Positions 15,769 to 24,154 of a stretch of DNA of 35,544 nt are shown here, piece by piece. Under the pieces are notes generated by a model, which worked only from the letters and a program-made list of their open reading frames with translations, was not told where the DNA came from and did not search any database. How positions within the stretch are numbered: the stretch's first letter is position 1; every line of letters starts with the position of its first letter. This DNA comes from Dehalococcoidia bacterium. GTDB taxonomy: Bacteria > Chloroflexota > Dehalococcoidia > SZUA-161 > SpSt-899. Location of the stretch: contig JAQTRE010000019.1 in assembly GCA_028711995.1 (NCBI GenBank), positions 1 to 35,544 on the forward strand. The letters are read 5' to 3'. Both the position numbers and the translations under genes were made by a program.

Positions 15769-17751
15769 TTGGGACAGCGATCATTTTTCAGGCCCCAAGC
15801 AACCCTCACCGAGGAGGACGTCGCACGGGGATTGCGCTGGATGACCTGGGAGGGGACCGCCTCCATGGGCTTCTGGAGCATCACCACCAGCGGTTTTCTC
15901 GCGGCCTATGCCTTGATGCTAGGGTGCTCTGCTCTCCAAATCGGTTTTCTGGCGTCTCTGCCGTACCTGACACAACCCCTGCAATTGCTGTCAATCCCAC
16001 TGGTGGAGCGGCTGCGGCGGCGCAAGGCAATTGCTTTGATGGCCTGGTTTCCGGCCCAGCTGTTGTGGATCCCCATCGCACTGATCCCCATCTTCGTCGA
16101 GGTTCCCAGCAGCGGCGCAGTGGCCATTTTGCTCTCAGTTATCGCCATTCGCGGCATATTTGCCTCCGTGACATCCTGTGCCTGGAACAGCTGGGTAAAA
16201 GACCTCATTCCACAGAATGTCTTGGGGGCATTTTTTGCTCGGCGTCAGACGTGGGCCAACATCGTGGGCATGACATTTGGTCTGGTTGCAGCCATATTCA
16301 TCGACGTTTGGAAAGGGCATGCGTCCGGCCATACCGAGGCCTTAGGGTACACCTTTGTCCTGCTTTTCGGGATCGTCTTCCTGGGACTGACGAGCCCTAT
16401 CTTCATGACCCGGATACCGGAACCCATGATGCCGCCTCAGACAGGACGTCAACCTCATTTGAGGTCAACTCTGAGTGTGCCGTTTGAGGACTCGAATTTC
16501 CGTCACCTGATTTTTTTCTTGTTTTCCTGGGGACTGGCGCTGAACCTTGCTACTCCATTCTTCGCCGTTTACATGCTGACCGATTTGAAACTGTCCCTGT
16601 CCTTGGTGATGGGCTTGAGTATTCTCAGCCAGTTATCCAACATCATGTTCTTGCGCGTGTGGGGGTCACTGGCCGACCGATTCAGCTTCAAGGCCGTTCT
16701 TTCTGTCTCAGCTTCCCTGTACTTGCTGGTCATAATCAGTTGGGTGTTAGCCGGGTTTTCCGATCGATATCTTCTTCTGTTGCCGCTTCTAGTGCTTCTC
16801 CATCTTCTCGCCGGAGCTGCCTCGGCAGGAGTCACGGTGGGAACAGGAAGCATCGGTTTAAAGCTGGCGCCACAGGGATTTGCGACATCCTATCTGGCAG
16901 TAGCCGCACTGGCAACAGGCCTGGGTGCCGGGCTGGGGCCTTTGATCGGCGGGACACTGGCCGGTTCTCTCGGCTATGATATCCTCTTTGGGGTAGCATT
17001 CGTTTTCGGACTGCTGACCTTGCATGCCTTGCGATCGCTTCGCGAGGAAGGTGAAGTGGGCCGGGAGGTGCTGATCGAAACGCTGTTTGCCCCCGGGCGG
17101 CAATTCTCACGGCCGATGAGTTCAGTTGCCGGTTTGAACTTCCTGGGGCAGTTCCCTTATGGCTATTTGAGGCGTATCCCCATACCGGGTCTTGATGTGG
17201 CCATGGGGGTCATGAGCTACCAGGTGGCCGAAACAGCCAAAGCAACCGTTGTGGCAGCTGGGCATATCGAATCCGGCACTCGAAAGGTTACCCGATCTCT
17301 GGAGCGAAACTTGGCGAATCTTTTGGAGGTAAGCGAAGAGGCTTTGCCTGTACACCAGTTTGAGGTAGCACGAGAAGGGGTCCGGGGGGCCATTCACGCC
17401 CTGAGTGAAACGGCTCTGGACATTGGTCGCCTCACCAACTCAGCAGTGCTGGGTGTGGTGCGTGCCCTTGAGCATCCTCTGTCGGACCCGAAGGATGCTC
17501 TTCGCGGTGCAGGGTATGGAGCAGTGCAAGGCGCCGGAGAAATCGGAAGTGATCTGGCCGAGACGGCACGCCAGGCCGTGGCGGCCGGCAAGGAATTGGC
17601 AGAGCCGAGGGGGCTCAGCCAAGAAGCAGCTGCATCGCAAGTTGCGAAGGGAGCCATGGAGGCTGCTGAGGCTTTGGGGCCAGAGGCAGCGGAGAGCGTC
17701 AAAGAGTCTCTTTCCAGGGATATCTCCATTGAAAACCTTCCGGAAATGTAG
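15769..17751 (+). CDS. MFS transporter with a long Ala-rich helical C-terminal tail
   Basis: Protein of 660 residues. Residues about 30-420 form a twelve-helix major facilitator: LGCSALQIGFLASLPYLTQPLQLL, then IPLVERLRRRKAIAL (the loop 2-3 signature region), and in the second half NIMFLRVWGSLADRFSFK. The substrate is unknown. From about residue 425 to the end there are some 235 extra residues, rich in Ala, Glu and Val, mostly amphipathic helix (VAETAKATVVAAGHIESG; AETARQAVAAGKELAE), which ordinary MFS proteins lack. The frame is open only from just after a stop at 15742. TTG 15769 after GGTGG is the best start; ATG 15841 would cut into the first helix. It faces the antiporter gene divergently. 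Confidence 0.85.
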   Translation: MGQRSFFRPQATLTEEDVARGLRWMTWEGTASMGFWSITTSGFLAAYALMLGCSALQIGFLASLPYLTQPLQLLSIPLVERLRRRKAIALMAWFPAQLLWIPIALIPIFVEVPSSGAVAILLSVIAIRGIFASVTSCAWNSWVKDLIPQNVLGAFFARRQTWANIVGMTFGLVAAIFIDVWKGHASGHTEALGYTFVLLFGIVFLGLTSPIFMTRIPEPMMPPQTGRQPHLRSTLSVPFEDSNFRHLIFFLFSWGLALNLATPFFAVYMLTDLKLSLSLVMGLSILSQLSNIMFLRVWGSLADRFSFKAVLSVSASLYLLVIISWVLAGFSDRYLLLLPLLVLLHLLAGAASAGVTVGTGSIGLKLAPQGFATSYLAVAALATGLGAGLGPLIGGTLAGSLGYDILFGVAFVFGLLTLHALRSLREEGEVGREVLIETLFAPGRQFSRPMSSVAGLNFLGQFPYGYLRRIPIPGLDVAMGVMSYQVAETAKATVVAAGHIESGTRKVTRSLERNLANLLEVSEEALPVHQFEVAREGVRGAIHALSETALDIGRLTNSAVLGVVRALEHPLSDPKDALRGAGYGAVQGAGEIGSDLAETARQAVAAGKELAEPRGLSQEAAASQVAKGAMEAAEALGPEAAESVKESLSRDISIENLPEM

Positions 17752-17947
17752 AAGAAGAGGACCTTGCGGATTCACTCAAATTGGCTAGTGTCTTGGATAA
17801 AGTCAGTTATCATCGAGGCAAGTGAACGGCGTGAGACAGACTTCGAACAAGCTTCACTATAGCTCCAAGCAGAAATTGGTTAGGGCTATGACAATAGCAG
17901 CCATCCTCTTTGGATGAAAACGCCATTCAAATAACGCACAGAAATCT

Positions 17948-17991
17948 GCGGCGATCCCCCGCAAGGCCATACCCTCGCGGGGGATCGCCGC
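17948..17991. terminator. Long bidirectional hairpin between convergent genes
   Basis: GCGGCGATCCCCCGC (17948-17962) pairs perfectly over 15 bp with GCGGGGGATCGCCGC (17977-17991) around a 14-nt loop. It lies between the MFS gene and the convergent small membrane protein gene. There is no T tract on either side. Confidence 0.7.
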
Positions 17992-18042
17992 CAAAGTAAT
18001 CCTGTTAGGGCAGGTTAGTGCTACAGCAACACCTGTTCTATA

Positions 18043-18573
18043 TCAATCTGAGACACTGGTGCTGGGGCGAGAGGTCTTGTTCAGGAAGAACCCCAAGAGA
18101 ACAAGACAGAGGCCTGAAAGAATGCTTGCGATACCCACAAAGAGAACAATCTGACTTAACCCTATCCCCATGTTAGCCAGGTTGAACACGGTCTCTCCCA
18201 GCATCATATTAATCTCAGAAACCGGTATTTTTTGTCCTCCCTGCATCACATCCATAGTGGTTTGTCCTGAGATATCCAGGGTGTGGGCGCCGATGTAAGG
18301 GTTGGCCATAGACGCTTCCCACCGAGCATCCCTGATGGCTTCGGCACTATCCTTAAGTTCTCCCTGGCTGCTGATGATGTTGTCCATTGACATCGTGACC
18401 TGTGCGGTACCGGTGTGAGTGAGGACCGGGAACTGCTCGTCCTTGACGTCATCCATTATTGAGCCAGGCATCATAATCCCGCCGACAGTCAGAAATATTC
18501 CCAAGACGAGCGTTACCAATCCCATTGCCATGACCGCCAAACTGATCCAACGCTGCTGACCTAGAGTTTTCAT
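18043..18573 (-). CDS. Two-helix membrane protein of unknown function
   Basis: Protein of 176 residues that I do not recognise. A helix at about 9-35 (ISLAVMAMGLVTLVLGIFLTVGG) anchors an extracytoplasmic domain of about 95 residues. A second helix at about 136-163 (MGIGLSQIVLFVGIASILSG) returns to the cytoplasm with a short basic tail. The outer domain has no Cys or metal motif. ATG 18573 was chosen because GGAGG lies at ideal spacing; longer in-frame starts lack one. A very good promoter with palindromic elements lies about 230 nt upstream, so the gene is probably monocistronic and regulated. Confidence 0.7.
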   Translation of the reverse strand: MKTLGQQRWISLAVMAMGLVTLVLGIFLTVGGIMMPGSIMDDVKDEQFPVLTHTGTAQVTMSMDNIISSQGELKDSAEAIRDARWEASMANPYIGAHTLDISGQTTMDVMQGGQKIPVSEINMMLGETVFNLANMGIGLSQIVLFVGIASILSGLCLVLLGFFLNKTSRPSTSVSD

Positions 18574-18796
18574 CTTTTCCTCCTTTTCCGTATTGCTTCG
18601 AGCGGATCTCCGCTTACGGCACATAAGTTGCTGAGCTTAACCCCTGTCATCTTGAAAAGAAGCGATACTGTCCGTTTATATTCTGGTTCTCCGAGGAGCG
18701 TTTTCCACCATCAAAGGTGAATTTGGCAGTAGTGAGACTCTTTGCCATCGGTGTTCACCGGACTTCCTTTCGGTCACACGATGCAATGCGGCTGAT

Positions 18797-18865
18797 TGCG
18801 GGTATTATAGCCCGCATGGATGAAAATTTCAATCCGTTCTATTCCTTAGCTCACTTAGAACGGAT
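18797..18865 (-). promoter_or_regulatory. Strong sigma-70-type promoter overlapped by two palindromes
   Basis: On the minus strand TTGAAA (18827-18832) and a perfect TATAAT (18804-18809) are spaced by 17 nt. The -10 lies in the centre of TGCGGG-CTATAATA-CCCGCA (18797-18816), and the -35 borders an inverted repeat ATCCGTTCT/AGAACGGAT (18832-18840 with 18857-18865). Both look like operators; the second could also be the RNase D terminator. The transcript would have a leader of about 220 nt before the gene starting at 18573. Nothing else was recognised between 18574 and 18940. Confidence 0.65.
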
Positions 18866-18940
18866 GGACACAAGGCCTGCCCCCAGTAGAAACCATGCCA
18901 TATCAAACATGGTGGCGACCCCCTCAACGCCGGGTCTGTA

Positions 18941-20077
18941 TCATGGCAAGGATTCGAGACAAGCGCGGAGGGAGGAAACGACGTGGTCGCGCTGCCAGTG
19001 ACGGACGCCAGAAGAGGTGATCTCGACATCAAGAGTGTCAGGCGCTCTGGCAAGCCGTTCGAGGCTGGCTGTGGGATAGAGAAGACTGGGATCGAGAGAA
19101 AGCTTAGCGCTTAATGATGCGCGCCAGGCTTTGAGATGGCTTAGACGCTGGGTCTGCTCATTGCTCAAGCGTTCGACCTTCATAGCAGGCGGTCTGTGGA
19201 TTGGCGGCTTGGCCAAGCCTTCGCGCAGGGCTTGCTGGAGGCCTCGCCCAAACCGTTGCACACCAGTTGTCCCCAGACCGGGGACCGCTGAGAGATTCGC
19301 TGTGGGACTGTCGGCAAGGAATACGAGTGCACCGTCGGGGATCACAAAGAAGGGCGGACGACGCTGCCGTCGAGCCTCTGCTTCGCGAAATAGAAAAAGA
19401 CTCTGGAGGATCGCCAGGCCGCATCCGTCCAGGGTTTTGGCTCCTTTAACGGAAAGGTATGCGGTCTCTAAATTTGGCGCGGTATATCGCACCTCTTCCA
19501 GCCGGGCGCACTCTTCGGCAACCCACGCCGTCCGGCCCAAAGACTGGAGTCGTCGATCCAGTATCTCGCGCAGTTCGAGAAGATGAAGGACATCGGTAGT
19601 GGCGTAGCTGAGGGCCTCGGAGGAGAGCGGGCGCCGCCCCCAGTCAGCTCGCTGGAGCCGCTTGCTCTTCTGAATGGTTATGCCCAGCAGGTCTTTGAGA
19701 AGAGCTGCCAAGCCAAACTGGGTAATGCCGGCAAAGCGGGCAGCGATGGTGGTATCGTACAGGTTGCGGATTCGAAATCCGTAATGCAGATCAAGGCTGC
19801 GGATGTCGTAGTCCGCGCCATGAACGACTTTGGTGATGGAATCATCTTCCAGAACTTCCCTGAGGGGAGCGATATCCTTCAGGGATATCGTATCTATGAT
19901 ATGGACATTATGGCGGGTGGCAATCTGAATGAGGCAGAGCTGCTCGGGGTAGCGGTGGAAGCTATTGGACTCGGTATCAAGGGCGATAGCCTGTGAGCCG
20001 ATCATCCCCTGGACGGCGGCATCGAGCTGAGTGGGCTGACTTACGATTTCGACAGGAAGCGGTGGTGAGACAATCAT
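18941..20077 (-). CDS. rnd: Ribonuclease D (DEDDy 3'-5' exonuclease with HRDC domain)
   Basis: Protein of 378 residues. The exonuclease domain carries the DEDDy set: Asp34 and Glu36 in IALDTESNS, Asp91 in VVHGADYDIRSL, and Tyr158 with Asp162 in SYATTDVLHLL. FGLAALLKDLLGI and LQRADWGRRPL are further RNase D markers. An HRDC domain follows at about 200-290 (VKGAKTLDGCGLAILQSLFL, then FREAEARRQRRPPF). It trims 3' ends of tRNA precursors and other stable RNAs in the cytoplasm. ATG 20077 is chosen; in-frame ATG 20107 and TTG 20116 upstream are alternatives without better ribosome sites. The gene follows the small 59-residue membrane protein gene on the same strand. Confidence 0.93.
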   Translation of the reverse strand: MIVSPPLPVEIVSQPTQLDAAVQGMIGSQAIALDTESNSFHRYPEQLCLIQIATRHNVHIIDTISLKDIAPLREVLEDDSITKVVHGADYDIRSLDLHYGFRIRNLYDTTIAARFAGITQFGLAALLKDLLGITIQKSKRLQRADWGRRPLSSEALSYATTDVLHLLELREILDRRLQSLGRTAWVAEECARLEEVRYTAPNLETAYLSVKGAKTLDGCGLAILQSLFLFREAEARRQRRPPFFVIPDGALVFLADSPTANLSAVPGLGTTGVQRFGRGLQQALREGLAKPPIHRPPAMKVERLSNEQTQRLSHLKAWRASLSAKLSLDPSLLYPTASLERLARAPDTLDVEITSSGVRHWQRDHVVSSLRACLESLP

Positions 20078-20236
20078 GCGACTAGAGACCCTAACTGCAT
20101 TCCGCATCGCCCGCAAGACATCTTTAATCTGCCAATCTGCTCAAGAAGCGCTTGTAAAATTGCTTGTGGTGTCATTTCTGTATATCTCGCTATTACATAT
20201 CTTCGATATATTTGTGGAAAGACGCCCAAGTACACG

Positions 20237-20416
20237 TCACTGGCTGGACTGTTTGGGTCGGGTTATGAGCCAGGCGGGCAAGGCAACTATAAGGATCAGC
20301 AGTGTTGCCAGGCCCCAAAAGAAAGCAACCCAGTTGCTTTTTCCTCTTTTTTGGGCATCGTGTCGTACCCAAAGACCAGCGATGAGGGCAATTATTATAC
20401 CGACTGTGACTCCCAC
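20237..20416 (-). CDS. Small two-helix membrane protein, 59 residues
   Basis: GTG at 20416 follows AAGGAGG with an eight-base spacer, and the frame runs to TGA at 20237. The product has a helix (VGIIIALIAGLWV), a short loop RHDAQKRGKSN, a second helix (WVAFFWGLATLLILIVALPAWLI) and a basic end TRPKQSSQ. The loop pattern with DAxxRGxS followed by a Trp-rich helix recurs in many small bacterial membrane proteins of unknown function. It sits between the ligase gene and the RNase D gene on the same strand. The strong ribosome site and clean two-helix pattern support a real gene, although it is short. Confidence 0.75.
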   Translation of the reverse strand: MGVTVGIIIALIAGLWVRHDAQKRGKSNWVAFFWGLATLLILIVALPAWLITRPKQSSQ

Positions 20417-20524
20417 TGTATATGCCTCCTTGTCCTCCGAAACCCCATGAACCTACAATCTGAAATATACTCCACGAGGCATCATTCCGCAACTGGCCAT
20501 TGCCAACTTGTGAAGGCAGTATAT

Positions 20525-21943
20525 TCAATCTTTCGTAGATGGCGGCATTCGATGGTATTGCCGCAGTTTCCGGATTGCCTGTGCTGCGCGGTTAACGGTT
20601 CGGTATGTTGGAATGCCGGCCGCATGGAATTTGGTCTGTTCTCTGAGTGTTATTTGTGTCCATGCGGGCACCCCGATTTCATGCAGGATAACAAGAACGG
20701 GTTTTCCGCACTCCTGGGCAGACTCTATGATTACCTGGTCCTTCCTCTCCGGATCCCTGCCCTTGCCGAAAGGAAACGTGGCATCAATCTGCTGATGCAT
20801 AATGAGGGCGGATATCTCAGAACAGGAAGCGGAAATTCTGATAACCTCTCGGAGCCCTTGTAGAGACAGGTCAAACGGAATATCTATTGGATTACGCACG
20901 CTGGTCCCTGCAGATCCCATCCACTTGCCCAGCTCTCTTTGAATGTTGGCAGGCATTTCGGGGACCTTCAACCCCGCCTTTTCGCAGGCATCCGTGGCCA
21001 GCACGCTGCAGCCGCCTCCGCTGCCGATTATGGCTACGTTTTCTCCTTGGGGCGGAGATAAATAAAGGAAGGTCAACACGGTATCCATGAATTCCTCAAA
21101 ATCCCGGACGCTGGTTGCGCCTGTCTGTTCCATCGCAGAATCCCAGATTCTTGCCGCACCGGCGATGGCGGCAGTGTGTGAAAAAGTGGCTCGTGTTCCA
21201 GCCTCCGTAGCCCCTCCCTTCAGCACTATCACCGGCTTGGCTTGTGTAGCCTTTTTGAGAACTGCCAAAAATCCGGCTCCGTCATCCACTCCTTCGATAT
21301 AGGCTCCGATTACTTTGGTCTGTGTATCGGCTGCAAAATATTCCAGGAAATCGATTTCGTTGAGGTCGCAGGCGTTGCCGTAGCTCACCAGTTTATTGAT
21401 ATACACACCTCTCGTGCTTCCCGTTTTGACTATCTCAAGAGAGTTCATTCCACTCTGAGAAAAAACGGACAGCGCACCGGCTTCTCTGGGAAAATCCGGC
21501 CTCCACGATATGCCATTAGCGGGACAGTAGATTCCCATGCAGTTGGGGCCGATAACCCGCGTGTTCCCATTTCGAGCAATCTCACGGACATTTGCCTCAA
21601 TAACAGCGCCTTCTTTCTCTCCGGTTTCACCAAAACCGGCAGTGTAGAAATGGACGTATTTCACTCCGCTCGCTACGCAATCCTCCATGATCTGTGGGCT
21701 GGATTGGGCCGGGACGGTCACGATGGCCAAGTCGACATTTTCAGGAATGTCCCGGATATTCCTGAAGACTTTCAATCCATTGAACTCGGTAAGAGTTGGG
21801 TGAACGGGATACAGATTCCCCCCGAATCCGAGAGTCTGCAGAGTACCGGTCCAGGTGTTGCCCCCGAACTTTTTTGGATTGGTTGAAATGCCGATGATCG
21901 CAATCGACCGCGGATTAAAAAGTTGATCAAGATCAGTTGCCAT
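20525..21943 (-). CDS. NDP-forming acyl-CoA ligase, alpha (CoA-binding) subunit
   Basis: Cytoplasmic protein of 472 residues. A CoA-binding Rossmann domain starts at about residue 8 (FNPRSIAIIGISTNPKKFGG) and is followed by two succinyl-CoA-ligase-like domains. Markers are VKYVHFYTAGFGETGEKEG, VIGPNCMGIYCP, VFSQSGMNSLEIV, and His256 in RATFSHTAAIAG, the residue phosphorylated in the family. In this family an acyl-CoA is converted to the acid with ATP or GTP formation, or the reverse. The ATP-grasp beta subunit, often fused or adjacent, is absent here, so the partner must be elsewhere. Substrate unknown. The ATG follows a GGAG-type site. Confidence 0.88.
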   Translation of the reverse strand: MATDLDQLFNPRSIAIIGISTNPKKFGGNTWTGTLQTLGFGGNLYPVHPTLTEFNGLKVFRNIRDIPENVDLAIVTVPAQSSPQIMEDCVASGVKYVHFYTAGFGETGEKEGAVIEANVREIARNGNTRVIGPNCMGIYCPANGISWRPDFPREAGALSVFSQSGMNSLEIVKTGSTRGVYINKLVSYGNACDLNEIDFLEYFAADTQTKVIGAYIEGVDDGAGFLAVLKKATQAKPVIVLKGGATEAGTRATFSHTAAIAGAARIWDSAMEQTGATSVRDFEEFMDTVLTFLYLSPPQGENVAIIGSGGGCSVLATDACEKAGLKVPEMPANIQRELGKWMGSAGTSVRNPIDIPFDLSLQGLREVIRISASCSEISALIMHQQIDATFPFGKGRDPERKDQVIIESAQECGKPVLVILHEIGVPAWTQITLREQTKFHAAGIPTYRTVNRAAQAIRKLRQYHRMPPSTKD

Positions 21944-22020
21944 GCTCCAACGCTCCCTTGCTAATCATTTTGGCCCGACTTTCCCCGTATCAAGTTACGG
22001 CTCAATTATGGACCATATTA

Positions 22021-22029
22021 TGCTACACT
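22021..22029 (+). promoter_or_regulatory. Extended -10 candidate for the TatD-like gene
   Basis: TG-C-TACACT (22021-22029) is an extended -10 element about 200 nt upstream of the TatD-like start, in the divergent region between it and the ligase gene. No good -35 is visible, as is usual for extended -10 promoters. Confidence 0.33.
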
Positions 22030-22234
22030 TACTGACTTATGGCAGTCAAATTACAGCTCTTCCAACACAGGATGGCCTAAACGGTTTTTGGTGATAGACA
22101 AAGCGGTTTGATCGTGGCAAGATAAGTCCGTGCCCATCAAGTCAGTTGCGTCATGAATTTCATCGAAAAGAAATCCATCAGCGAACGCAATATCTGCACC
22201 CAGTTCATCAATCCTGTGGCGGGGACTTGATGCA

Positions 22235-23020
22235 ATGACCGGTGAACTGAAGATCATTGACAGCCACGTCCACCTCGATCTGATCGAGCGTCATCAGCCC
22301 CACCGTATCCAATGGCTGAAGGAAAACGGATGCGGCGTGGTCTCATGGGCATATTTCGAAGGGGTGGATTCGGTTTCTCGATTGGAAAGCTGTCTCAAGG
22401 CTAAAGCTCACTGCATCCGCAACCACTCCTCAAAGGGGTTGATGTGTCATTATCTGATCGGGATTCATCCCCGCTCTATTCCCCCGGATATCAAGCCCGA
22501 ACACATCGGATTGATATTGGAGCCCTATCTGGAAGACCCGCTGTGCCGTGGGATCGGAGAGATCGGACTTGAAACCGGCGATGCCCGAGAACAGGAGATG
22601 TTCATCGCTCAACTCGAAATCGGCAAAACCCTCTTGAAGCAGGGAAGGGTGATTGGCGTTCACACTCCCCGATCCAATAAGCAGGCGATTACGGAGATCA
22701 CTTTGAGCATCCTTGAAGACTTTGCGGAGATTTCATCATCGCTGGTCATCGATCACTGCACACCCGAAACCATCGTTTCCGTTCTCGATGCCGGTTTTTG
22801 GGCGGGGGTCACCTTAAGCCCTGTCAAAAGCTCGTGGGAGGAGATGAAAGGCATCGCCTCCATCTGTTCGGATCGCCTCGACCGCATCATGTGCAACACC
22901 GATTCCGGCGGCAAGTTTTATGAAGATGTGGTGAGTTGTCGCCTCAGCGATGACCTGCCGGATGGAATTTGCAAGAAACTTCTCTACGAAAATGCGGCCC
23001 GATTTTTCCGGATAGGTTAA
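22235..23020 (+). CDS. TatD-family metal-dependent hydrolase
   Basis: Protein of 261 residues with a TIM-barrel amidohydrolase layout. The metal ligands of the TatD group are all visible: His11 and His13 in IIDSHVHLD, Glu109 in GIGEIGLETGD, His143 in GVHTPR, His174 in VIDHCTPE and Asp223 in CNTDSGG. IGIHPR near residue 78 is also typical. TatD proteins are metal-dependent nucleases or related hydrolases; the exact substrate here is unknown and the sequence is divergent outside the ligands. ATG 22235 has GGGGA upstream. It stands alone, divergent from the acyl-CoA ligase gene. Confidence 0.8.
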   Translation: MTGELKIIDSHVHLDLIERHQPHRIQWLKENGCGVVSWAYFEGVDSVSRLESCLKAKAHCIRNHSSKGLMCHYLIGIHPRSIPPDIKPEHIGLILEPYLEDPLCRGIGEIGLETGDAREQEMFIAQLEIGKTLLKQGRVIGVHTPRSNKQAITEITLSILEDFAEISSSLVIDHCTPETIVSVLDAGFWAGVTLSPVKSSWEEMKGIASICSDRLDRIMCNTDSGGKFYEDVVSCRLSDDLPDGICKKLLYENAARFFRIG

Positions 23021-23137
23021 TTGAATCGTCAACACCACAGTCAGTCTTTCCCTCAGTCCCCCGATCTTGGGGGTGCCCGGCAAGAGAAGCGTTCACCCCA
23101 TCGTTCAATCACTGTTTTTGGGTTGTGGAACTCGGCC

Positions 23138-23166
23138 TTGCAATTGCGTAGGATGTGGTGTATACT
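23138..23166 (+). promoter_or_regulatory. Promoter of the zinc-ribbon gene
   Basis: TTGCAA (23138-23143) and TATACT (23161-23166) with exactly 17 nt between them form a good housekeeping promoter. The message would have a leader of about 140 nt before the start at 23313. Confidence 0.6.
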
Positions 23167-23312
23167 TATTAAAGTGGCTTTACATAAGGTTACCAACTTC
23201 CCCCCAACCCCTTAGAGTTTCCTTTCTTCACTCAAGGCACTTCTGCGAGGTATGGTTCTAGGTATTGGATGGCCGAAGTTCAGATCACAAATAATAAACG
23301 GAGGTCATTCAG

Positions 23313-23648
23313 ATGAGTTTCACAGACAGATCATTGCAGTGCGCCGACTGCGGAGCAACATTCACGTTCACGTCCACCGAGCAGGAGTTCTTCGCCAACA
23401 AGGGTTTCACCAACGATCCGAAGCGTTGCAACGATTGCCGCTCAGCACGCAAGCAAGAGCGTGGTGGTGCTGGCAACGGTGGTGGCAACGGAGGCGGGTA
23501 TAACAGCGGTCGGAGGCAGATGTATCCGGCAGTGTGTGCTACCTGCAAAACCAAGACCGAAGTGCCGTTCGAGCCTCGGCAAGACAGACCCGTCTACTGT
23601 AGCCAGTGCTACAGCAGCCAGGGTGGCGGATCCAGAAACAGGCGATAA
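23313..23648 (+). CDS. Glycine-rich double zinc-ribbon protein
   Basis: Small protein of 111 residues. The N-terminal ribbon has CADC (Cys10 and Cys13) and CNDC, linked by TFTFTSTEQEFFANKGFTNDPKRC, the pattern of the probable zinc-ribbon family PF13451. A flexible GGAGNGGGNGGG linker leads to a second ribbon, CATC then VYCSQCY, of the CxxC-CxxC-SSSS type often found as a tail in bacteria. It is probably a cytoplasmic nucleic-acid or protein binder; function unknown. CGGAGG precedes the ATG at good spacing. It appears monocistronic behind its own promoter, with a possible small gene following about 240 nt later. Confidence 0.88.
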   Translation: MSFTDRSLQCADCGATFTFTSTEQEFFANKGFTNDPKRCNDCRSARKQERGGAGNGGGNGGGYNSGRRQMYPAVCATCKTKTEVPFEPRQDRPVYCSQCYSSQGGGSRNRR

Positions 23649-23892
23649 CGTCCTGAGCAGTCTCCCTATTGATTCTAACCTGAAATGTCAAGGCGCCCAG
23701 GATAATTGTGGGCCGGAGGAAACAGAATGACACGACACTCCGTGTTTCCCTGCTCACAATGGCTTGTTAGCACCAAGGCCATACGGCTGTCAAGAGGGTA
23801 TTCTTGAAGAAAGGCCCTGATCAGACAGAATGATGCAGCACATTCTGATAAAAAACGGAAAGCTGCGGAGCTAGCCATAGAGGAGGTTAAGC

Positions 23893-24009
23893 ATGCCTAA
23901 AACATGGTGGCCTGAGCGGCCTAAATCTGAACCCAAGGCTAAGGTTAAAGCTAAGCCTGTACATAAGGCTAAGCAGAGCTTGAGCGGACGCGTGAAGTCG
24001 CGGCCATGA
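23893..24009 (+). CDS. Small Lys/Pro-rich basic protein, 38 residues
   Basis: ATG 23893 follows GAGGAGG with a six-base spacer. The product starts MPKTWWPERPKSEP and continues with a Lys-Ala pattern (KAKVKAKPVHKAKQ), ending VKSRP. It is strongly basic, without a membrane segment, and may bind nucleic acid. I do not recognise it. A perfect strong terminator lies 72 nt after the stop, which supports a transcript across this region. The simple composition means chance coding cannot be excluded. Confidence 0.55.
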   Translation: MPKTWWPERPKSEPKAKVKAKPVHKAKQSLSGRVKSRP

Positions 24010-24040
24010 GCGGATAAAATAAATTAGGATCGTGGGGAAC

Positions 24041-24057
24041 GCCGGTTTCGATCCGGC
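24041..24057 (+). repeat. Short hairpin between the small gene and its terminator
   Basis: GCCGG (24041-24045) and CCGGC (24053-24057) enclose a 7-nt loop TTTCGAT. It resembles a tRNA T-arm in size but has no partner arms nearby. Confidence 0.4.
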
Positions 24058-24080
24058 ATCCTCTCAGGCAGACTTTGAAA

Positions 24081-24109
24081 GGCGGGGACGTTGTGTCCCC
24101 GCCTTTGCT
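24081..24109 (+). terminator. Strong intrinsic terminator
   Basis: GGCGGGGAC (24081-24089) and GTCCCCGCC (24095-24103) pair perfectly around GTTGT, followed by TTTGCTT. It ends the plus-strand transcript and separates it from the convergent C39-like peptidase gene. Confidence 0.8.
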
Positions 24110-24154
24110 TATATTCGACGTCAACGAAAGTGGCCTGACTGTATTATCGCAGTC

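Noticed and set aside
15621-16487. 288-residue frame overlapping the MFS gene start
   Set aside because: It lies in another frame of a clear MFS transporter; its composition is Arg/His-rich and it has no recognisable domain.
23727-23807. 26-codon frame with GGAGG seven bases upstream of ATG
   Set aside because: The ribosome site is good, but the short product (MTRHSVFPCSQW...) has no recognisable feature and conservation cannot be tested here.
24028-24060. tRNA-like T-arm (GCCGG-TTTCGAT-CCGGC)
   Set aside because: The loop is shifted relative to the TTCRANY consensus and no acceptor, D or anticodon arm can be folded around it.
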